Source: Mycolicibacterium crocinum
Lineage (GTDB): Bacteria; Actinomycetota; Actinomycetes; Mycobacteriales; Mycobacteriaceae
Reading direction: 5' to 3'
Length of the DNA: 64,000 bases
Assembly (NCBI RefSeq): GCF_022370635.2
Contig: NZ_CP092362.2
Coordinates: 4,340,001-4,404,000, forward strand
Shown here: positions 1 to 8,966 of the stretch, piece by piece
Numbering within the stretch: the stretch's first letter is position 1
Layout: each line of letters starts with the position of its first letter
Made by a program: the position numbers and the translations under genes
The notes under the pieces: model-generated
The model's input: only the letters and a program-made list of their open reading frames with translations
What the model was told of the DNA's origin: nothing
Database searches by the model: none

Positions 1-1
1 G

Positions 2-481
2 CACTTCCCCAACAAAGAGGCCCTGCTGGTCGAACTTTTGGTCGGCATCAGCACCCGACTGCTGGCCGGGGCGCGCGAGGTCGTCGCACAGGCCGATGAC
101 CCGGCCGCCGCACTGACCGGCCTGATCGAATTCCACCTCGACTTCGCCCTCGGCGAGTCCGACCTGATCCGCATCCAGGACCGTGATCTCGCGCATCTGC
201 CGGCCTCCGCACAGCGCCAGGTCCGGCGCGCGCAGCGCAGCTACGTCGAGGTGTGGGTGGACGTGCTGCGCGAGGTCCACCCGGAGACCGCCGAGGCGGA
301 CGCCCGGTTGATGGCGCACGCGGTGTTCGGGCTGCTGAACTCGACCCCACACAGCATGAAGCCCCTGGCGGCAAGGGGAGCCGACCAGGGGCGTTCACGC
401 GACGTGCTGCGGGCGATGACGGTGGCGGCGTTGTCCTCCGCCGACCATCACGCCCGCGGGCGCGTCGGTCAATACCAGTAG
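2..481 (+). CDS. TetR-family transcriptional regulator, C-terminal part (start lies before the window)
   Basis: The frame is open from the first bases and begins with His-Phe-Pro-Asn-Lys-Glu-Ala-Leu-Leu, the classic end of the TetR helix-turn-helix (YxHFPNKEALL). The following roughly 145 residues are the helical ligand-binding and dimerisation domain, which does not reveal the ligand. The DNA-binding N-terminus is outside the window, so the true start cannot be given; the internal TTG at 38 is not a likely start. The 3' end overlaps a convergent small gene by 13 bases. Family assignment is firm; target genes are unknown. Confidence 0.85.
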   Translation, partial: HFPNKEALLVELLVGISTRLLAGAREVVAQADDPAAALTGLIEFHLDFALGESDLIRIQDRDLAHLPASAQRQVRRAQRSYVEVWVDVLREVHPETAEADARLMAHAVFGLLNSTPHSMKPLAARGADQGRSRDVLRAMTVAALSSADHHARGRVGQYQ

Positions 482-624
482 CGTCTGCCGCCGACCGGGC
501 GGCCGACTGCGCCGAGCAGCCACAGCACCGCGCCGATCACCAGCAGGATGATTCCGATGGTCCACAGGATCTGAACCTTCAGAACGAATCCCAGAATGAG
601 CAGGATTGCTCCGAGAACGATCAT
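469..624 (-). CDS. small two-helix membrane protein, DUF6131-like (51 aa)
   Basis: A 51-residue protein made almost wholly of two hydrophobic stretches (about residues 2-15 and 19-38) followed by a short basic and aromatic tail (GGRRYWY). Small proteins of this kind are common in mycobacteria and annotated DUF6131; no function is known to me. The ATG at 624 is chosen because GAGGA lies six bases upstream; the frame stays open further upstream but that part has no membrane-protein character. It lies downstream of another tiny gene and overlaps the TetR gene tail to tail. Confidence 0.65.
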   Translation of the reverse strand: MIVLGAILLILGFVLKVQILWTIGIILLVIGAVLWLLGAVGRPVGGRRYWY

Positions 625-664
625 TGCTTCCTCCAGATACTCACTTGCTGAACTGTTTTCGCCA

Positions 665-874
665 TTACTGACTGGGCTGCGGCAGGTTGCAGCTCGCAAC
701 CTTGGGATTGACCCCGCCGTAATTGAGCGGCCCCGCCACCACCGTCAGGGCGATCGACCCCGCAGTAGCGCAGTTGGTTTGGCTGTTGGAGAAGTAACCG
801 CGCTGCCAGGTAGCGAAAACTCCGATCAGCAGCCACACGATTACGATCACGCCTATGATTCCGCGGCCTCGCAT
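665..874 (-). CDS. small exported or membrane-anchored protein (69 aa), unknown function
   Basis: The protein opens with Met-Arg-Gly-Arg-Gly and a single hydrophobic helix (about residues 5-21), then a short polar domain with two cysteines (NCATAG and ASCNLPQ) that could form a disulfide outside the membrane. The ATG at 874 has a near-ideal ribosome site, AAGGAGG, at the right spacing, which decides the start. It sits 62 bases downstream of the S9 peptidase on the same strand and 40 bases upstream of the DUF6131-like gene, so the three may be co-transcribed. I do not recognise the family. Confidence 0.6.
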   Translation of the reverse strand: MRGRGIIGVIVIVWLLIGVFATWQRGYFSNSQTNCATAGSIALTVVAGPLNYGGVNPKVASCNLPQPSQ

Positions 875-936
875 GGTTGGCCTCCTTGATCGTCCGCAGG
901 ACTTGGCGGACAAGGGTTTACCCGTCCGAAAGTTTC

Positions 937-2820
937 CTAAACATCCCGATTCTCGGCACGCTCGAATGCCATGGCCAGCCAGTCGGCGACCGCTCGGGCC
1001 AGTGCGGCGTGGTTTTCCCGTTTGACGATCTCGTGGCCGTCGTCGGCAAACAGCAGATAGCGCACGGTGCGCCCGCGTGCCCGCAAGGCCTCGACCATTT
1101 GCTCGGATTCACTGACCGGAACGTTGGTGTCGGTCCCGCCGTGTACCAGCAACAACGGTGCCGTCAGCTTGTCCACCCGCTGCAGCGGTGAGAGGGCGTC
1201 GAGAAGATCCCGATCTGCGATGGGATGGCCGTATTCGGCGTAGGAGGCCGCCGCGATCCAGGGCTCGGTGTTGCGGTAGAAGGTGCCCAGATCGCTCATA
1301 CCGCAGATGCTGACGCCGGCGACGAACAGGTCGGGATGGAAAGCCAACGCGGCCATCGTCAGATAGCCACCGTAAGACCAACCCGCACAAGCGATTCGAT
1401 CAGGATCGGCCAAACCATGCTCGGCGAGATAGCGCGCGCAGTCGGCGACGTCGTCGATCGCGGCGAAGCGCTTGTCTTTATCGTCGGCATGCACGAATTC
1501 CCGCCCCTGCCCACCCGAACCGCGCACATTCGGCGTGAACACCGCGATCCCCTCCTCGAGCAACCCCGGGAAGATCTCACTGTGCGACGGGCGGGCTTGA
1601 CCTTCCGGGCCGCCATGCAGGTAGATCATCATCCCGGTCTGCTCAACACCGGGTGGCGGGCAATACAACCAGCCTGTCAGCGAACGGCCGTCGCGGGCGG
1701 TCACGAAGTGCAACCTCGGCCGCTCCGAGACCGGGCCGACGCTGGGCTTGCGATCGATCCGCTCCCATTCGCGCGTCCGAGGATCGACCAATTCGACCGT
1801 GCGCGGCAGGTCGGCTCCCTGCAGCGTCATCGCCACCATCGACCCGCCCGCACTGATGGACAGTTCACTGGCCACCAGATTCGGCAGTGGAATCGGTTCG
1901 GTCAGCGTGTTGTCGACGTACTCGAGGATCTGTAATTCACTGCAGCCGTTGATGTTCCACAGCAGTGCGACAGTCGACAGGTCGTCGCTGACCACGAATT
2001 CGTCGAGATCGTAACCGCGGCGCTCGGCGACCACGTGATACGCCACACCGTCGGGAGTGACCGTCACCTCGAGTAGACGGCTGGTGTCGGAGCCGTTGTC
2101 ACTGCGGATCAGTGCGCGCACGTAGCCGTCGGCGAAGTCCGGCCCGTAGGTGTAGGCCGGGTGGTACAGCGTGGTGTACTCCCCGTCAGGACCCGAACGC
2201 AGCCGTCGCGGGTGGTGATCGTCCAGTATCACGCCCATATCCGTCGACGAGCCGGGATCCGAAGGCAGCAAAGCGATTTCGGTCGGGCCGGTGAGCATGA
2301 TCAGCTCGCGGTAACCGCGCGGGCCGACGCGGATCAGCGCCGAGCCGGCCCAGGCGTCCACCAGTCGACCACCCGAGCGGCGGTCGAGCACTGTCACGCT
2401 GCCGTCGGCCGGGTCGATCAGGCTGGACTGGCCGACCCCATCCTCACCGGTGAGGATCGCGCAGACCCGCGTACCGTCCCAGGCGATCAGCTCCGCGGTG
2501 CCGGCCATACCGTCGGAGCCCATGCCGTCGATGCGCCAGGCCATCCGGTCGTCCGGGTCGGTGGTGACCACCCAGATCTGGCTTCGGGTGCTGCCCTCGG
2601 GGGCGACCTGGCACGCCAGCCAGTGCCCGTCGGCCGAGTGGATGACTCTGGTCACCGCCCCCTCGACCGGCAGCTCGACGTCACGGGACGAACTCGCCCG
2701 CCACCCTCGCAGGAACCGCTGGACGGCACGTGGGTATCCCCCGTCGTCGACGATATGGGCGAAGGCCGTCGCATCCGGCGACAGCGATGCACCGTACGTC
2801 GCACGCACGTCGGGTTCCAC
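937..2820 (-). CDS. S9 family serine peptidase (prolyl oligopeptidase / acylaminoacyl-peptidase type)
   Basis: At 627 residues the length fits the S9 family: an N-terminal beta-propeller (about residues 1-380) that gates the active site, then an alpha/beta-hydrolase domain. The hydrolase part shows HGGPEGQ (oxyanion region), the nucleophile elbow GWSYGG with Ser482, Asp564 in GGTDTN and His596 in DDGHE, a complete catalytic triad in the right order. Family members cleave short peptides or remove acylated N-terminal residues in the cytoplasm; no signal peptide is seen. The substrate is not known. It is transcribed away from the MmpS-like gene, across a 136-base divergent gap. Confidence 0.88.
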   Translation of the reverse strand: MEPDVRATYGASLSPDATAFAHIVDDGGYPRAVQRFLRGWRASSSRDVELPVEGAVTRVIHSADGHWLACQVAPEGSTRSQIWVVTTDPDDRMAWRIDGMGSDGMAGTAELIAWDGTRVCAILTGEDGVGQSSLIDPADGSVTVLDRRSGGRLVDAWAGSALIRVGPRGYRELIMLTGPTEIALLPSDPGSSTDMGVILDDHHPRRLRSGPDGEYTTLYHPAYTYGPDFADGYVRALIRSDNGSDTSRLLEVTVTPDGVAYHVVAERRGYDLDEFVVSDDLSTVALLWNINGCSELQILEYVDNTLTEPIPLPNLVASELSISAGGSMVAMTLQGADLPRTVELVDPRTREWERIDRKPSVGPVSERPRLHFVTARDGRSLTGWLYCPPPGVEQTGMMIYLHGGPEGQARPSHSEIFPGLLEEGIAVFTPNVRGSGGQGREFVHADDKDKRFAAIDDVADCARYLAEHGLADPDRIACAGWSYGGYLTMAALAFHPDLFVAGVSICGMSDLGTFYRNTEPWIAAASYAEYGHPIADRDLLDALSPLQRVDKLTAPLLLVHGGTDTNVPVSESEQMVEALRARGRTVRYLLFADDGHEIVKRENHAALARAVADWLAMAFERAENRDV

Positions 2821-2956
2821 GCAACCTCACTTTCTTTGGTTCCTCTTACTGCAGTAACACGTTCCACATCACCTGCCGGTGGTAAACACGTTGCTTGAGC
2901 AACAGGCAAGGACCCCCGGCTGCCACTCGCAGGTAGCCTGCAAGCATGAGGTGGGA

Positions 2957-3715
2957 ATGAACGATCCGCGTCGACCAGAGTGGTCTGACCCGGCGCAGTC
3001 GGCCGGCAACGGATATCCGCCGAGCACCGATCCCGCCTACGCCGGGCAGTATTACGGACCCGGCTACGGCACGCCGAACTACGGTCAGGCCGGCGTCCCG
3101 CCGACAATGCAACCCACCGAGCAGCTGCCCTCCTACTGGTACCAGGGCGGGGGCCAGCCGGGCAATGAGCCGCCCGCGCCGCCGCCCCCGCCAAAGTCGC
3201 CCAAGTGGCTGTGGATCGCTGCGGCCGTCGCGGTCTTGCTGGTGGTGGGACTGGTGATCGCGCTGGTGATCGTGACCAGCTCGGCCAGGGAGTCCACCGT
3301 GGTGGCGCCGCTGCCTCCGCTGTCGTCGGAGACGACCACCCCGAGGGCCACCACGCTGGTGCCGTCGACCACGCGACCCACGCTCCCGACGACCAGCAGC
3401 GTGCCGGGTACCGCGGCGCCGCTACCCAGCGAGACCACCAGCCCGACGGGCACCGACACCGTCGTCTACACCGTCTCCGGTGACGGCCGGGCGATCAACA
3501 TCACTTACGTCGACACCGGCGGCATCATGCAGACCGAGTTCAACGTGCTGCTGCCGTGGAGCAAGGAAGTCAGCCTCGCGTCGCCGGCCCGGACATCGGC
3601 CAGCGTCGCGGTGGTCAACGTCGGACGCGACGTGACGTGCAGTGTGTCGGTGAACGGCACGTCGGTCCGCGAGCGCACCGGCCGCGGCCTGACGATCTGC
3701 ACCGGCGCCGGCTAA
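2957..3715 (+). CDS. MmpS-domain membrane protein with proline-rich cytoplasmic tail
   Basis: The 252-residue protein has a Pro/Tyr/Gly-rich N-terminus (about 1-80), one membrane helix (about 88-110) and a Ser/Thr/Pro-rich linker. Its C-terminal domain (about 170-252) reads like MmpS proteins: an ITYVDTGG element, PWSKEV, then VTCSVSVNG and a final cysteine that could pair with the earlier one. MmpS proteins assist MmpL lipid or siderophore exporters from the periplasmic side, but no mmpL gene is adjacent, so this one stands alone. The ATG at 2957 is chosen because GAGGTGGGA lies directly upstream. The end overlaps the convergent MFS gene by four bases. Confidence 0.7.
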   Translation: MNDPRRPEWSDPAQSAGNGYPPSTDPAYAGQYYGPGYGTPNYGQAGVPPTMQPTEQLPSYWYQGGGQPGNEPPAPPPPPKSPKWLWIAAAVAVLLVVGLVIALVIVTSSARESTVVAPLPPLSSETTTPRATTLVPSTTRPTLPTTSSVPGTAAPLPSETTSPTGTDTVVYTVSGDGRAINITYVDTGGIMQTEFNVLLPWSKEVSLASPARTSASVAVVNVGRDVTCSVSVNGTSVRERTGRGLTICTGAG

Positions 3716-5028
3716 ACCGCGCGGTGGTGGGGCACCTTCACCAGCAGCATGCCCAACAGCCCGGCCGCCAGCACGACGCACAAGCCGCCCAGACCGGCAC
3801 GATCGGCGTGGAACGCGTCGACGAACACGAAGAACAACCAGGGCGCGAGGAACGACGCCGCCCGACCGGTGGTCGTGTAGAGCCCGAAGGCGACGGCTTC
3901 CTTACCGTCGCTGACCATCCGTAGGAGCACCGTGCGGGCCGACGTGGTCACGGGCCCGACGCACAGCGCCAGCAGCAGCCCGCAGATCCAGAACACGACG
4001 GGGCCGGACAGCGACAGCAGGGTCAGGCCGACGGTGATCATCAGTGCCAGCGAGGCGACAATGACGGGCTTGCCGCCGATCCGGTCGTCGACGGGGCCGG
4101 CGAGGACGGCACCGAGGGCGGCCATCGTGCTGGCGATGACACCGAAGATCAGCACGTTGGCCTGCGAGATGCCGTAGACACTGACGCCGAGCACGGCGCC
4201 GAACGCGAAGACCCCCGCTATGCCGTCGCGGAAGATCGCGCTGACGATCAGGTAATAGACGAGGTTACGATCGCGCCGCCATTCGGATCGCAGGTCGTTC
4301 CATAGCTGGCGATAACCGCCGGCCTGCGGGGCGGGCGCCGGCTCCAGGTCGGCGGTCGGGGCGAGGGTGTGCGCGGTGATGAGCAGCGGAAGCGCCAGGA
4401 CGACGAACCAGGCCGCGGCCATCAGCATCGCCGCGCGCACGTTCTGGCCGTCGTCGACCGGCACACCGAACAGACCGCGCTCGGGGCCGTTGCCCGCGAT
4501 GAAGCCGGTGTAGATGACGATCAGCAGCGCGACGCTGCCGAAGTAGCCCGCGGCCGCGCCGATCCCCGAGATGCGCCCGGACGTCTGCGGAGTGGTGAGC
4601 TGCCGCAGCATCGCGTTGTACGGCACGCTGGCCAGATCGCCGCACGCCGCAGTGAACGCCAGCAGCACCAGACCCGCCGCGAAGTAGGCCGGCTGGGCGT
4701 GGATGAGGCTCATCGCGGCCGTCGACAGCACCGCCAGTCCGGACAGGATCGTCAGGGCGGCGCGGCGTCGCTGCGGCGCCTGGACAAGCACCCCGGTGAG
4801 CGGCGCGAGGACCGCGACGGTCAGTCCGGCGATGGCCAGCGCGCGGCCCAGCCAGCTGGCCGGTGAGGTGCCACCAGGCAGGCCTTGGCCGACCGTGCTG
4901 GTCAGGTACACCGCGAAGACGAAGGTGGCGACGATCGCGTTCATGCCGGTGGAACCGCAGTCCCACAACGCCCATGCCACGACTTTCGACCGCCCGGCGG
5001 TCTGGGCAACCGACGGGGGCCTGCTCAT
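3712..5028 (-). CDS. MFS transporter, UMF1/Atg22-like
   Basis: A 438-residue polytopic protein with about twelve hydrophobic segments. The opening ALWDCGSTGMNAIVATFVF and the following loop are typical of the UMF1 (Atg22-like) branch of the major facilitator superfamily, whose members are proposed effluxers of amino acids or similar solutes; the substrate here is unknown. The ATG at 5028 (MSRPP) fits the family start better than upstream codons. It is divergent from cmrA across 35 bases, so their promoters must overlap. From memory a UMF1-like gene, Rv2508c, sits next to cmrA in M. tuberculosis too. Confidence 0.82.
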   Translation of the reverse strand: MSRPPSVAQTAGRSKVVAWALWDCGSTGMNAIVATFVFAVYLTSTVGQGLPGGTSPASWLGRALAIAGLTVAVLAPLTGVLVQAPQRRRAALTILSGLAVLSTAAMSLIHAQPAYFAAGLVLLAFTAACGDLASVPYNAMLRQLTTPQTSGRISGIGAAAGYFGSVALLIVIYTGFIAGNGPERGLFGVPVDDGQNVRAAMLMAAAWFVVLALPLLITAHTLAPTADLEPAPAPQAGGYRQLWNDLRSEWRRDRNLVYYLIVSAIFRDGIAGVFAFGAVLGVSVYGISQANVLIFGVIASTMAALGAVLAGPVDDRIGGKPVIVASLALMITVGLTLLSLSGPVVFWICGLLLALCVGPVTTSARTVLLRMVSDGKEAVAFGLYTTTGRAASFLAPWLFFVFVDAFHADRAGLGGLCVVLAAGLLGMLLVKVPHHRAV

Positions 5029-5063
5029 GCGGCAACCATAACGACTCCCCCTACGATTGCCGC

Positions 5064-5870
5064 ATGCCAGTACCCGCACCCTCCCCGGACAGCCGAGCCG
5101 TCGTCACCGGCGCTTCGCAAGGCATCGGCGAGGCGCTCGCTACCGAACTCGCCGCGCGCGGCCATCACCTGATCATCACCGCGCGTCGCGGCGACGTGCT
5201 CGCCGAACTGGCCGCGCGGCTGACCGAGCAGTACCGCGTCAACGTCGAGGTTCGCGCCGTGGATCTCGCCGACCCGGAGGCGCGGAGCGCGTTCGCCGAG
5301 GAGCTGGCCGGCCGGGAGATCTCGATCCTGTGCGCGAACGCCGGCACGGCCACGTTCGGGCCGGTGTCGAAGCTCGATCCGGCGGCCGAACGCGCACAGG
5401 TTCAGCTCAACGTCCTGGGCGTGCACGATCTGGTGTTGGCGGTGCTGCCGCGGATGGTCGCCCGCAGGGCCGGCGGCATCCTGATCTCGGGCTCGGCCGC
5501 CGGGAATTCGCCGATCCCGAACAACAGCACCTATGCCGCGACCAAGGCGTTCGCCAACACCTTCAGCGAGTCACTGCGCGGTGAGCTGAAGAGCTCCGGC
5601 GTGCACGTGACGTTGCTCGCCCCGGGCCCGGTCCGCACCGAACTGCCCGACCCCGACGAGCAGTCACTGGTCGAGCGACTGATCCCCGACTTCTTGTGGA
5701 TCAACACCGAGTACACGGCGCGGATCTCGCTGGATGGCTTGGAGCACAACAAGATGCGCGTGGTGCCCGGGCTGACGTCCAAGGCGATGTCGGTGGCGTC
5801 GGGGTACGCGCCGCGCTCGATCGTGACGCCGATCGTCGGCGCGGTGTACAAGAAGCTGGGCGGCGATTAG
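5064..5870 (+). CDS. cmrA: CmrA-type mycolate ketoreductase (short-chain dehydrogenase, Rv2509 homologue)
   Basis: The 268-residue classical SDR has the NADPH-binding TGASQGIG near residue 15, the CANAG motif, and the Ser...YAATK catalytic motif with Tyr and Lys in place. CmrA reduces the beta-keto group of the freshly condensed mycolic acid precursor, the last step of mycolate synthesis in Corynebacteriales. The assignment rests on length, on sequence stretches I recall from Rv2509 (for example NKMRVVPGLTSKAMSVAS), and on synteny with the Rv2510c homologue and orn. The ATG at 5064 gives the N-terminus expected from Rv2509 (MPxPAPSPD). Confidence 0.9.
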   Translation: MPVPAPSPDSRAVVTGASQGIGEALATELAARGHHLIITARRGDVLAELAARLTEQYRVNVEVRAVDLADPEARSAFAEELAGREISILCANAGTATFGPVSKLDPAAERAQVQLNVLGVHDLVLAVLPRMVARRAGGILISGSAAGNSPIPNNSTYAATKAFANTFSESLRGELKSSGVHVTLLAPGPVRTELPDPDEQSLVERLIPDFLWINTEYTARISLDGLEHNKMRVVPGLTSKAMSVASGYAPRSIVTPIVGAVYKKLGGD

Positions 5871-6054
5871 TTTTTCGCGCTCAGACTGCAGTTGTTGCAC
5901 ACGTCTCGCGCGCGAGGCAGGCGCGAACAAGTGCAGTTTCGGCAGTGTCCGCCTCTGAACGGCTACTGCCGTCCCGTCCCATTTCGTCGAGACCGACATG
6001 AGCGTGCGAAAGTTCGAGAGGCCATCTCGCCAGCGTCAATCTCGTCGCGCGGGA

Positions 6055-7638
6055 TTAGCGCCGACGGCGGCGGCCCGTTCCGAAGATACTGCGGGTGATC
6101 TCGCGGCCGATCACCGTGCCCGCCGAACGCATCGCGCTCTTGAACGCCGGGCTGTTCATCACCTGATCCAGCACACCCGGTTCGGCCTTCTCCGGCGGAG
6201 GCATCGGTGGCAGGTCGATCCCGGTCGGCATCAGCGGCGGCAAGTCGACGGGCTCGGGCTCCGGCTCCGGCGGCGGGGCAAGTTTCGCCGCGAGCATCTC
6301 GTACGCGGACTGGCGGTCGATGGTCTGCCCGTACTTGGCGAACAGCGAACTCGATTGTGCCGCAGCCTTGATGGCGTCGGGACCGATGGTATCCATCAAC
6401 GACTGCGGCGGACGCAGCCGAGTCCATGCCACCGGGGTGGGAGCGCCGCGCTCGGAGAGCACCGTGACGATGGCCTCGCCGATACCCAACGACGTCAGAT
6501 CCGTTTCCAGATCGTAGAACTGAGTCTTCGGATAGGTGCGCACCGTCTTCGACAGCGCCTTCTGGTCGTCGGGGGTGAACGCTCGCAACGCATGCTGGAT
6601 GCGCGCACCCAGTTGCGAGAGAACATCATTGGGCACGTCGGTGGGCAACTGGGTGCAGAAGAAGACGCCGACGCCCTTGGAGCGGATCAGCTTGACCGTC
6701 TGCTCGACCTGCTGCAGGAACGCCTTAGAAGCGTCCTTGAACAACAGGTGCGCCTCGTCGAAGAAGAACACCAGTTTCGGCTTGTCGACGTCACCCACCT
6801 CGGGCAGGTAGGTGAACAGGTCGGCCAGCACCCACATCAGAAACGTCGAGAACATCACCGGCCGAGCCGCCTGGTCGCCGAGCTCGAGCAGCGTGATCAC
6901 GCCGCGACCCTGCGCGTCGACCCGTAACAGATCCGCCGGATCGATCTCTGGCTCGCCGAAAAACGTGTCGCCGCCGTCGGCTTCAAGGTTGACCAGGGCG
7001 CGCAGGATGACACCCGCGGTCTGTGAGGACACCCCGCCGATGGTCTTCAGCGTCTCTTTGCCCTCGTCACTGGTCAGATAGGTGATCACCGAGCGCAGGT
7101 CTTTGAGATCCAGCAGCGGGAGTCCCTGCTGGTCGGCCCAGTGGAAGATCAGACCGAGCGTCGACTCTTGAGTAGCGTTGAGCCCCAACACCTTCGACAA
7201 CAGAATCGGACCGAACGCGGAAATCGTGGCGCGCACCGGGACTCCGACGCCCCCGGTGCCCAGCGAGAGGAACTCGACGGGAAACGGCGCACCGGTCCAG
7301 CCGTCATCGCCGGTGTCCTTGGCGCGCTGCAGGGTTCGGTCATTGGACTCCCCCGGCCGCGCCAATCCGGACAGGTCACCCTTGACGTCGGCCATCATGA
7401 CGGGCACCCCGGCGGCAGACAGCTGCTCGGCGATCACCTGCAGCGTCTTGGTCTTGCCGGTCCCGGTGGCACCGGCAACCAGGCCGTGCCGATTCATCAT
7501 CGCCAGCGGGATGCGGACCTGCGCCGCCGGATCGACCGCGCCTCCGACGATGATCGAGCCGAGGTCGAGCGCCTGCCCGGCGGTCGCGTAGCCGGCGGCG
7601 ATCTGCTGGGCAGGGGTCACAGTCGATTCGCTGGTCAT
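6055..7638 (-). CDS. HerA-like P-loop ATPase, DUF853 family (Rv2510c homologue)
   Basis: The 527-residue protein has a Walker A GATGTGKT (Lys62), a Walker B FFFDEAH near residue 270 and an arginine-rich C-terminus (GTGRRRRR). DUF853 proteins belong to the HerA/FtsK group of hexameric ATPases; their cellular role is poorly defined. A Pro/Glu-rich linker (about 430-480) precedes the basic tail, which might contact nucleic acid. Its place between cmrA and orn matches the M. tuberculosis order. It is divergent from orn across 74 bases. Confidence 0.85.
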   Translation of the reverse strand: MTSESTVTPAQQIAAGYATAGQALDLGSIIVGGAVDPAAQVRIPLAMMNRHGLVAGATGTGKTKTLQVIAEQLSAAGVPVMMADVKGDLSGLARPGESNDRTLQRAKDTGDDGWTGAPFPVEFLSLGTGGVGVPVRATISAFGPILLSKVLGLNATQESTLGLIFHWADQQGLPLLDLKDLRSVITYLTSDEGKETLKTIGGVSSQTAGVILRALVNLEADGGDTFFGEPEIDPADLLRVDAQGRGVITLLELGDQAARPVMFSTFLMWVLADLFTYLPEVGDVDKPKLVFFFDEAHLLFKDASKAFLQQVEQTVKLIRSKGVGVFFCTQLPTDVPNDVLSQLGARIQHALRAFTPDDQKALSKTVRTYPKTQFYDLETDLTSLGIGEAIVTVLSERGAPTPVAWTRLRPPQSLMDTIGPDAIKAAAQSSSLFAKYGQTIDRQSAYEMLAAKLAPPPEPEPEPVDLPPLMPTGIDLPPMPPPEKAEPGVLDQVMNSPAFKSAMRSAGTVIGREITRSIFGTGRRRRR

Positions 7639-7712
7639 CGGCCGCCTCCGTCGTCGCTCGGGTGATGGCCGCTACGACACTACAAGCCAGCATGGGCTTA
7701 GGGTTGAGCGCT

Positions 7713-8348
7713 GTGCGTGAAGAACTGGTGTGGATCGACTGCGAGATGACCGGGCTCGACCTGCGGACCGACAAGCTCATCGAGATCGCGGCCCTGGTGA
7801 CCGATGCGGAGCTGAATGTTCTCGGCGAGGGCATCGACGTCGTGATCCACGCCGACGACGAGGCACTGGACGGCATGATCGAGGTGGTGGCCCAGATGCA
7901 CAGCCGGTCCGGCCTCACCGAGGAAGTCCGCGCGTCGGTCATCGACGTGCCGGCCGCCGAGGAACTCGTCATGGACTACATCCGCTCCCACGTCAAGCAG
8001 GCCAAGACCGCACCGCTGGCCGGGAATTCGATCGCCACCGACCGCGGCTTCATCGCCCGGGACATGCCGACGTTGGACAACTACCTGCACTACCGCATGA
8101 TCGACGTCAGCTCGATCAAGGAGCTCTGCCGGCGCTGGTATCCGCGGATCTACTACGGCCAGCCGGAGAAGGGGTTGGCCCACCGCGCACTGGCCGACAT
8201 CCGAGAGTCCATCCGCGAGCTGAAGTACTACCGGCGCACCGCGTTCGTGCCCCAGCCGGGGCCGTCGACCAGCGAAATTACCGCTGCGGCCGCCGAGATC
8301 GACGAGGTGCGCGGCGCGGATTCGGCTGAAGCGACCGACAACGGCTAG
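7713..8348 (+). CDS. orn: oligoribonuclease (Rv2511 homologue)
   Basis: Orn is a 3'-to-5' DEDDh exonuclease that degrades two-to-five-nucleotide RNA fragments, including the pGpG left from cyclic-di-GMP. The 211-residue protein shows Asp9 and Glu11 in WIDCEMTG (Exo I), the ATDRGFIARDMP segment (Exo II) and HRALADI with the catalytic His and Asp (Exo III). The GTG at 7713 is taken as start because it gives VREELVWIDCEM, the known Orn N-terminus; the upstream ATG at 7662 would add 17 unmatched residues. The acidic C-terminal tail is usual for mycobacterial Orn. Confidence 0.95.
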   Translation: MREELVWIDCEMTGLDLRTDKLIEIAALVTDAELNVLGEGIDVVIHADDEALDGMIEVVAQMHSRSGLTEEVRASVIDVPAAEELVMDYIRSHVKQAKTAPLAGNSIATDRGFIARDMPTLDNYLHYRMIDVSSIKELCRRWYPRIYYGQPEKGLAHRALADIRESIRELKYYRRTAFVPQPGPSTSEITAAAAEIDEVRGADSAEATDNG

Positions 8349-8390
8349 TATCGACGACGCTGCTGCCGCCTCCGGACGGCTCGCGGCGAT

Positions 8391-8464
8391 GGTGGCTGTA
8401 GTTCAGTTGGTAGAGCACCAGGTTGTGATCCTGGCTGTCGCGGGTTCGAGTCCCGTCAGCCACC
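8391..8464 (+). tRNA. hisT: tRNA-His (GTG)
   Basis: A full cloverleaf can be drawn: acceptor GTGGCTG pairs with CAGCCAC, the anticodon stem is CCAGG/CCTGG with loop TTGTGAT (anticodon GTG), and the T-arm is GCGGGTTCGAGTCCCGT. An extra G at 8391 before the acceptor pairs with the discriminator C, the hallmark of tRNA-His. The 3' CCA is not encoded. It lies 42 bases after orn, as in M. tuberculosis, and is followed by a strong terminator. Confidence 0.97.
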
Positions 8465-8471
8465 CCTACCA

Positions 8472-8503
8472 GTCAGGGAGCCGATCGGCTCCCTGACTTT
8501 TTT
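8472..8503 (+). terminator. intrinsic terminator of tRNA-His
   Basis: A perfect 13-bp inverted repeat (GTCAGGGAGCCGA and its complement, 8472-8497) is followed at once by six T residues. This is an unusually canonical rho-independent terminator for a mycobacterium and ends the tRNA-His transcript. Confidence 0.93.
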
Positions 8504-8553
8504 GTGCCACGACCGCGACCGGGAACGGTCGCGTGTCTCCGTGCGTTCACGTG

Positions 8554-8599
8554 GAGAGGCCCGCCACGGTCCCCTTATCCCCCTACCGTGGCGGGTCTC
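8554..8599. terminator. hairpin between tRNA-His and the convergent broken gene
   Basis: CCCGCCACGGT (8560-8570) and ACCGTGGCGGG (8585-8595) form an 11-bp perfect stem, extended by GAGA/TCTC with a two-base bulge, around a 14-base pyrimidine-rich loop. There is no T-run on the plus strand. It lies 40 bases beyond the stop of the minus-strand gene at 8639, where a terminator would be expected; a transcript-end role is inferred. Confidence 0.5.
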
Positions 8600-8638
8600 A
8601 TGGCTGCGTATTGCCGATTCCTGAGGATGAGTAACGTC

Positions 8639-8966
8639 TCAATCGCCGAACCGTTCACGTCCTTGCGCATCATCCATCCACAGCGGCGCGCTCAGATCCA
8701 GACCGGACTCGCGTGCGGCCTCGCGCAGACGTGCGATGTAGTGCACCGCCTCGGCGTCGGCAAGCGCTCTCCGCACGGCGCTCCGCTTCTGCCGGATGTT
8801 CTCGGCGGCGATACCCACGACGAATAGGCCGAGGAATGCCCCCCGCCGGACACATTCCCCCGAACATCGACCAGGTGAGGTACGCCGATACCGCGATGCC
8901 CATGGGCAGCAGGCCAACCACGGCGATGATCGGGACGCCGGCGGGTTCGATGCTGAGCTTCAACAA
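8639..8966 (-). pseudogene. small two-helix membrane protein gene broken by a +1 frameshift at a G6 tract
   Basis: A TTG at 8966 sits seven bases after GGAGGTGAT, a near-perfect ribosome site. It opens a frame with one clear membrane helix (PIIAVVGLLPMGIAV...). Around 8847-8852 (six C on the plus strand) coding character jumps to the next frame, which supplies a second helix (AFLGLFVVGIAAENI) and a charged soluble tail ending at 8639. Removing one G from the G6 run fuses both parts into one protein of about 108 residues. This could be a real frameshift mutation, a sequencing error, or phase variation in the homopolymer. I do not recognise the family. Confidence 0.5.

Noticed and set aside
8391..8464. 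Integrative-element attachment site at tRNA-His
   Set aside because: No repeated copy of the tRNA 3' end and no integrase gene is visible in the window.
8504..8827. Plus-strand frame of 107 codons after tRNA-His
   Set aside because: It starts at the terminator's T-run, has no ribosome site, and overlaps the better supported broken minus-strand gene.
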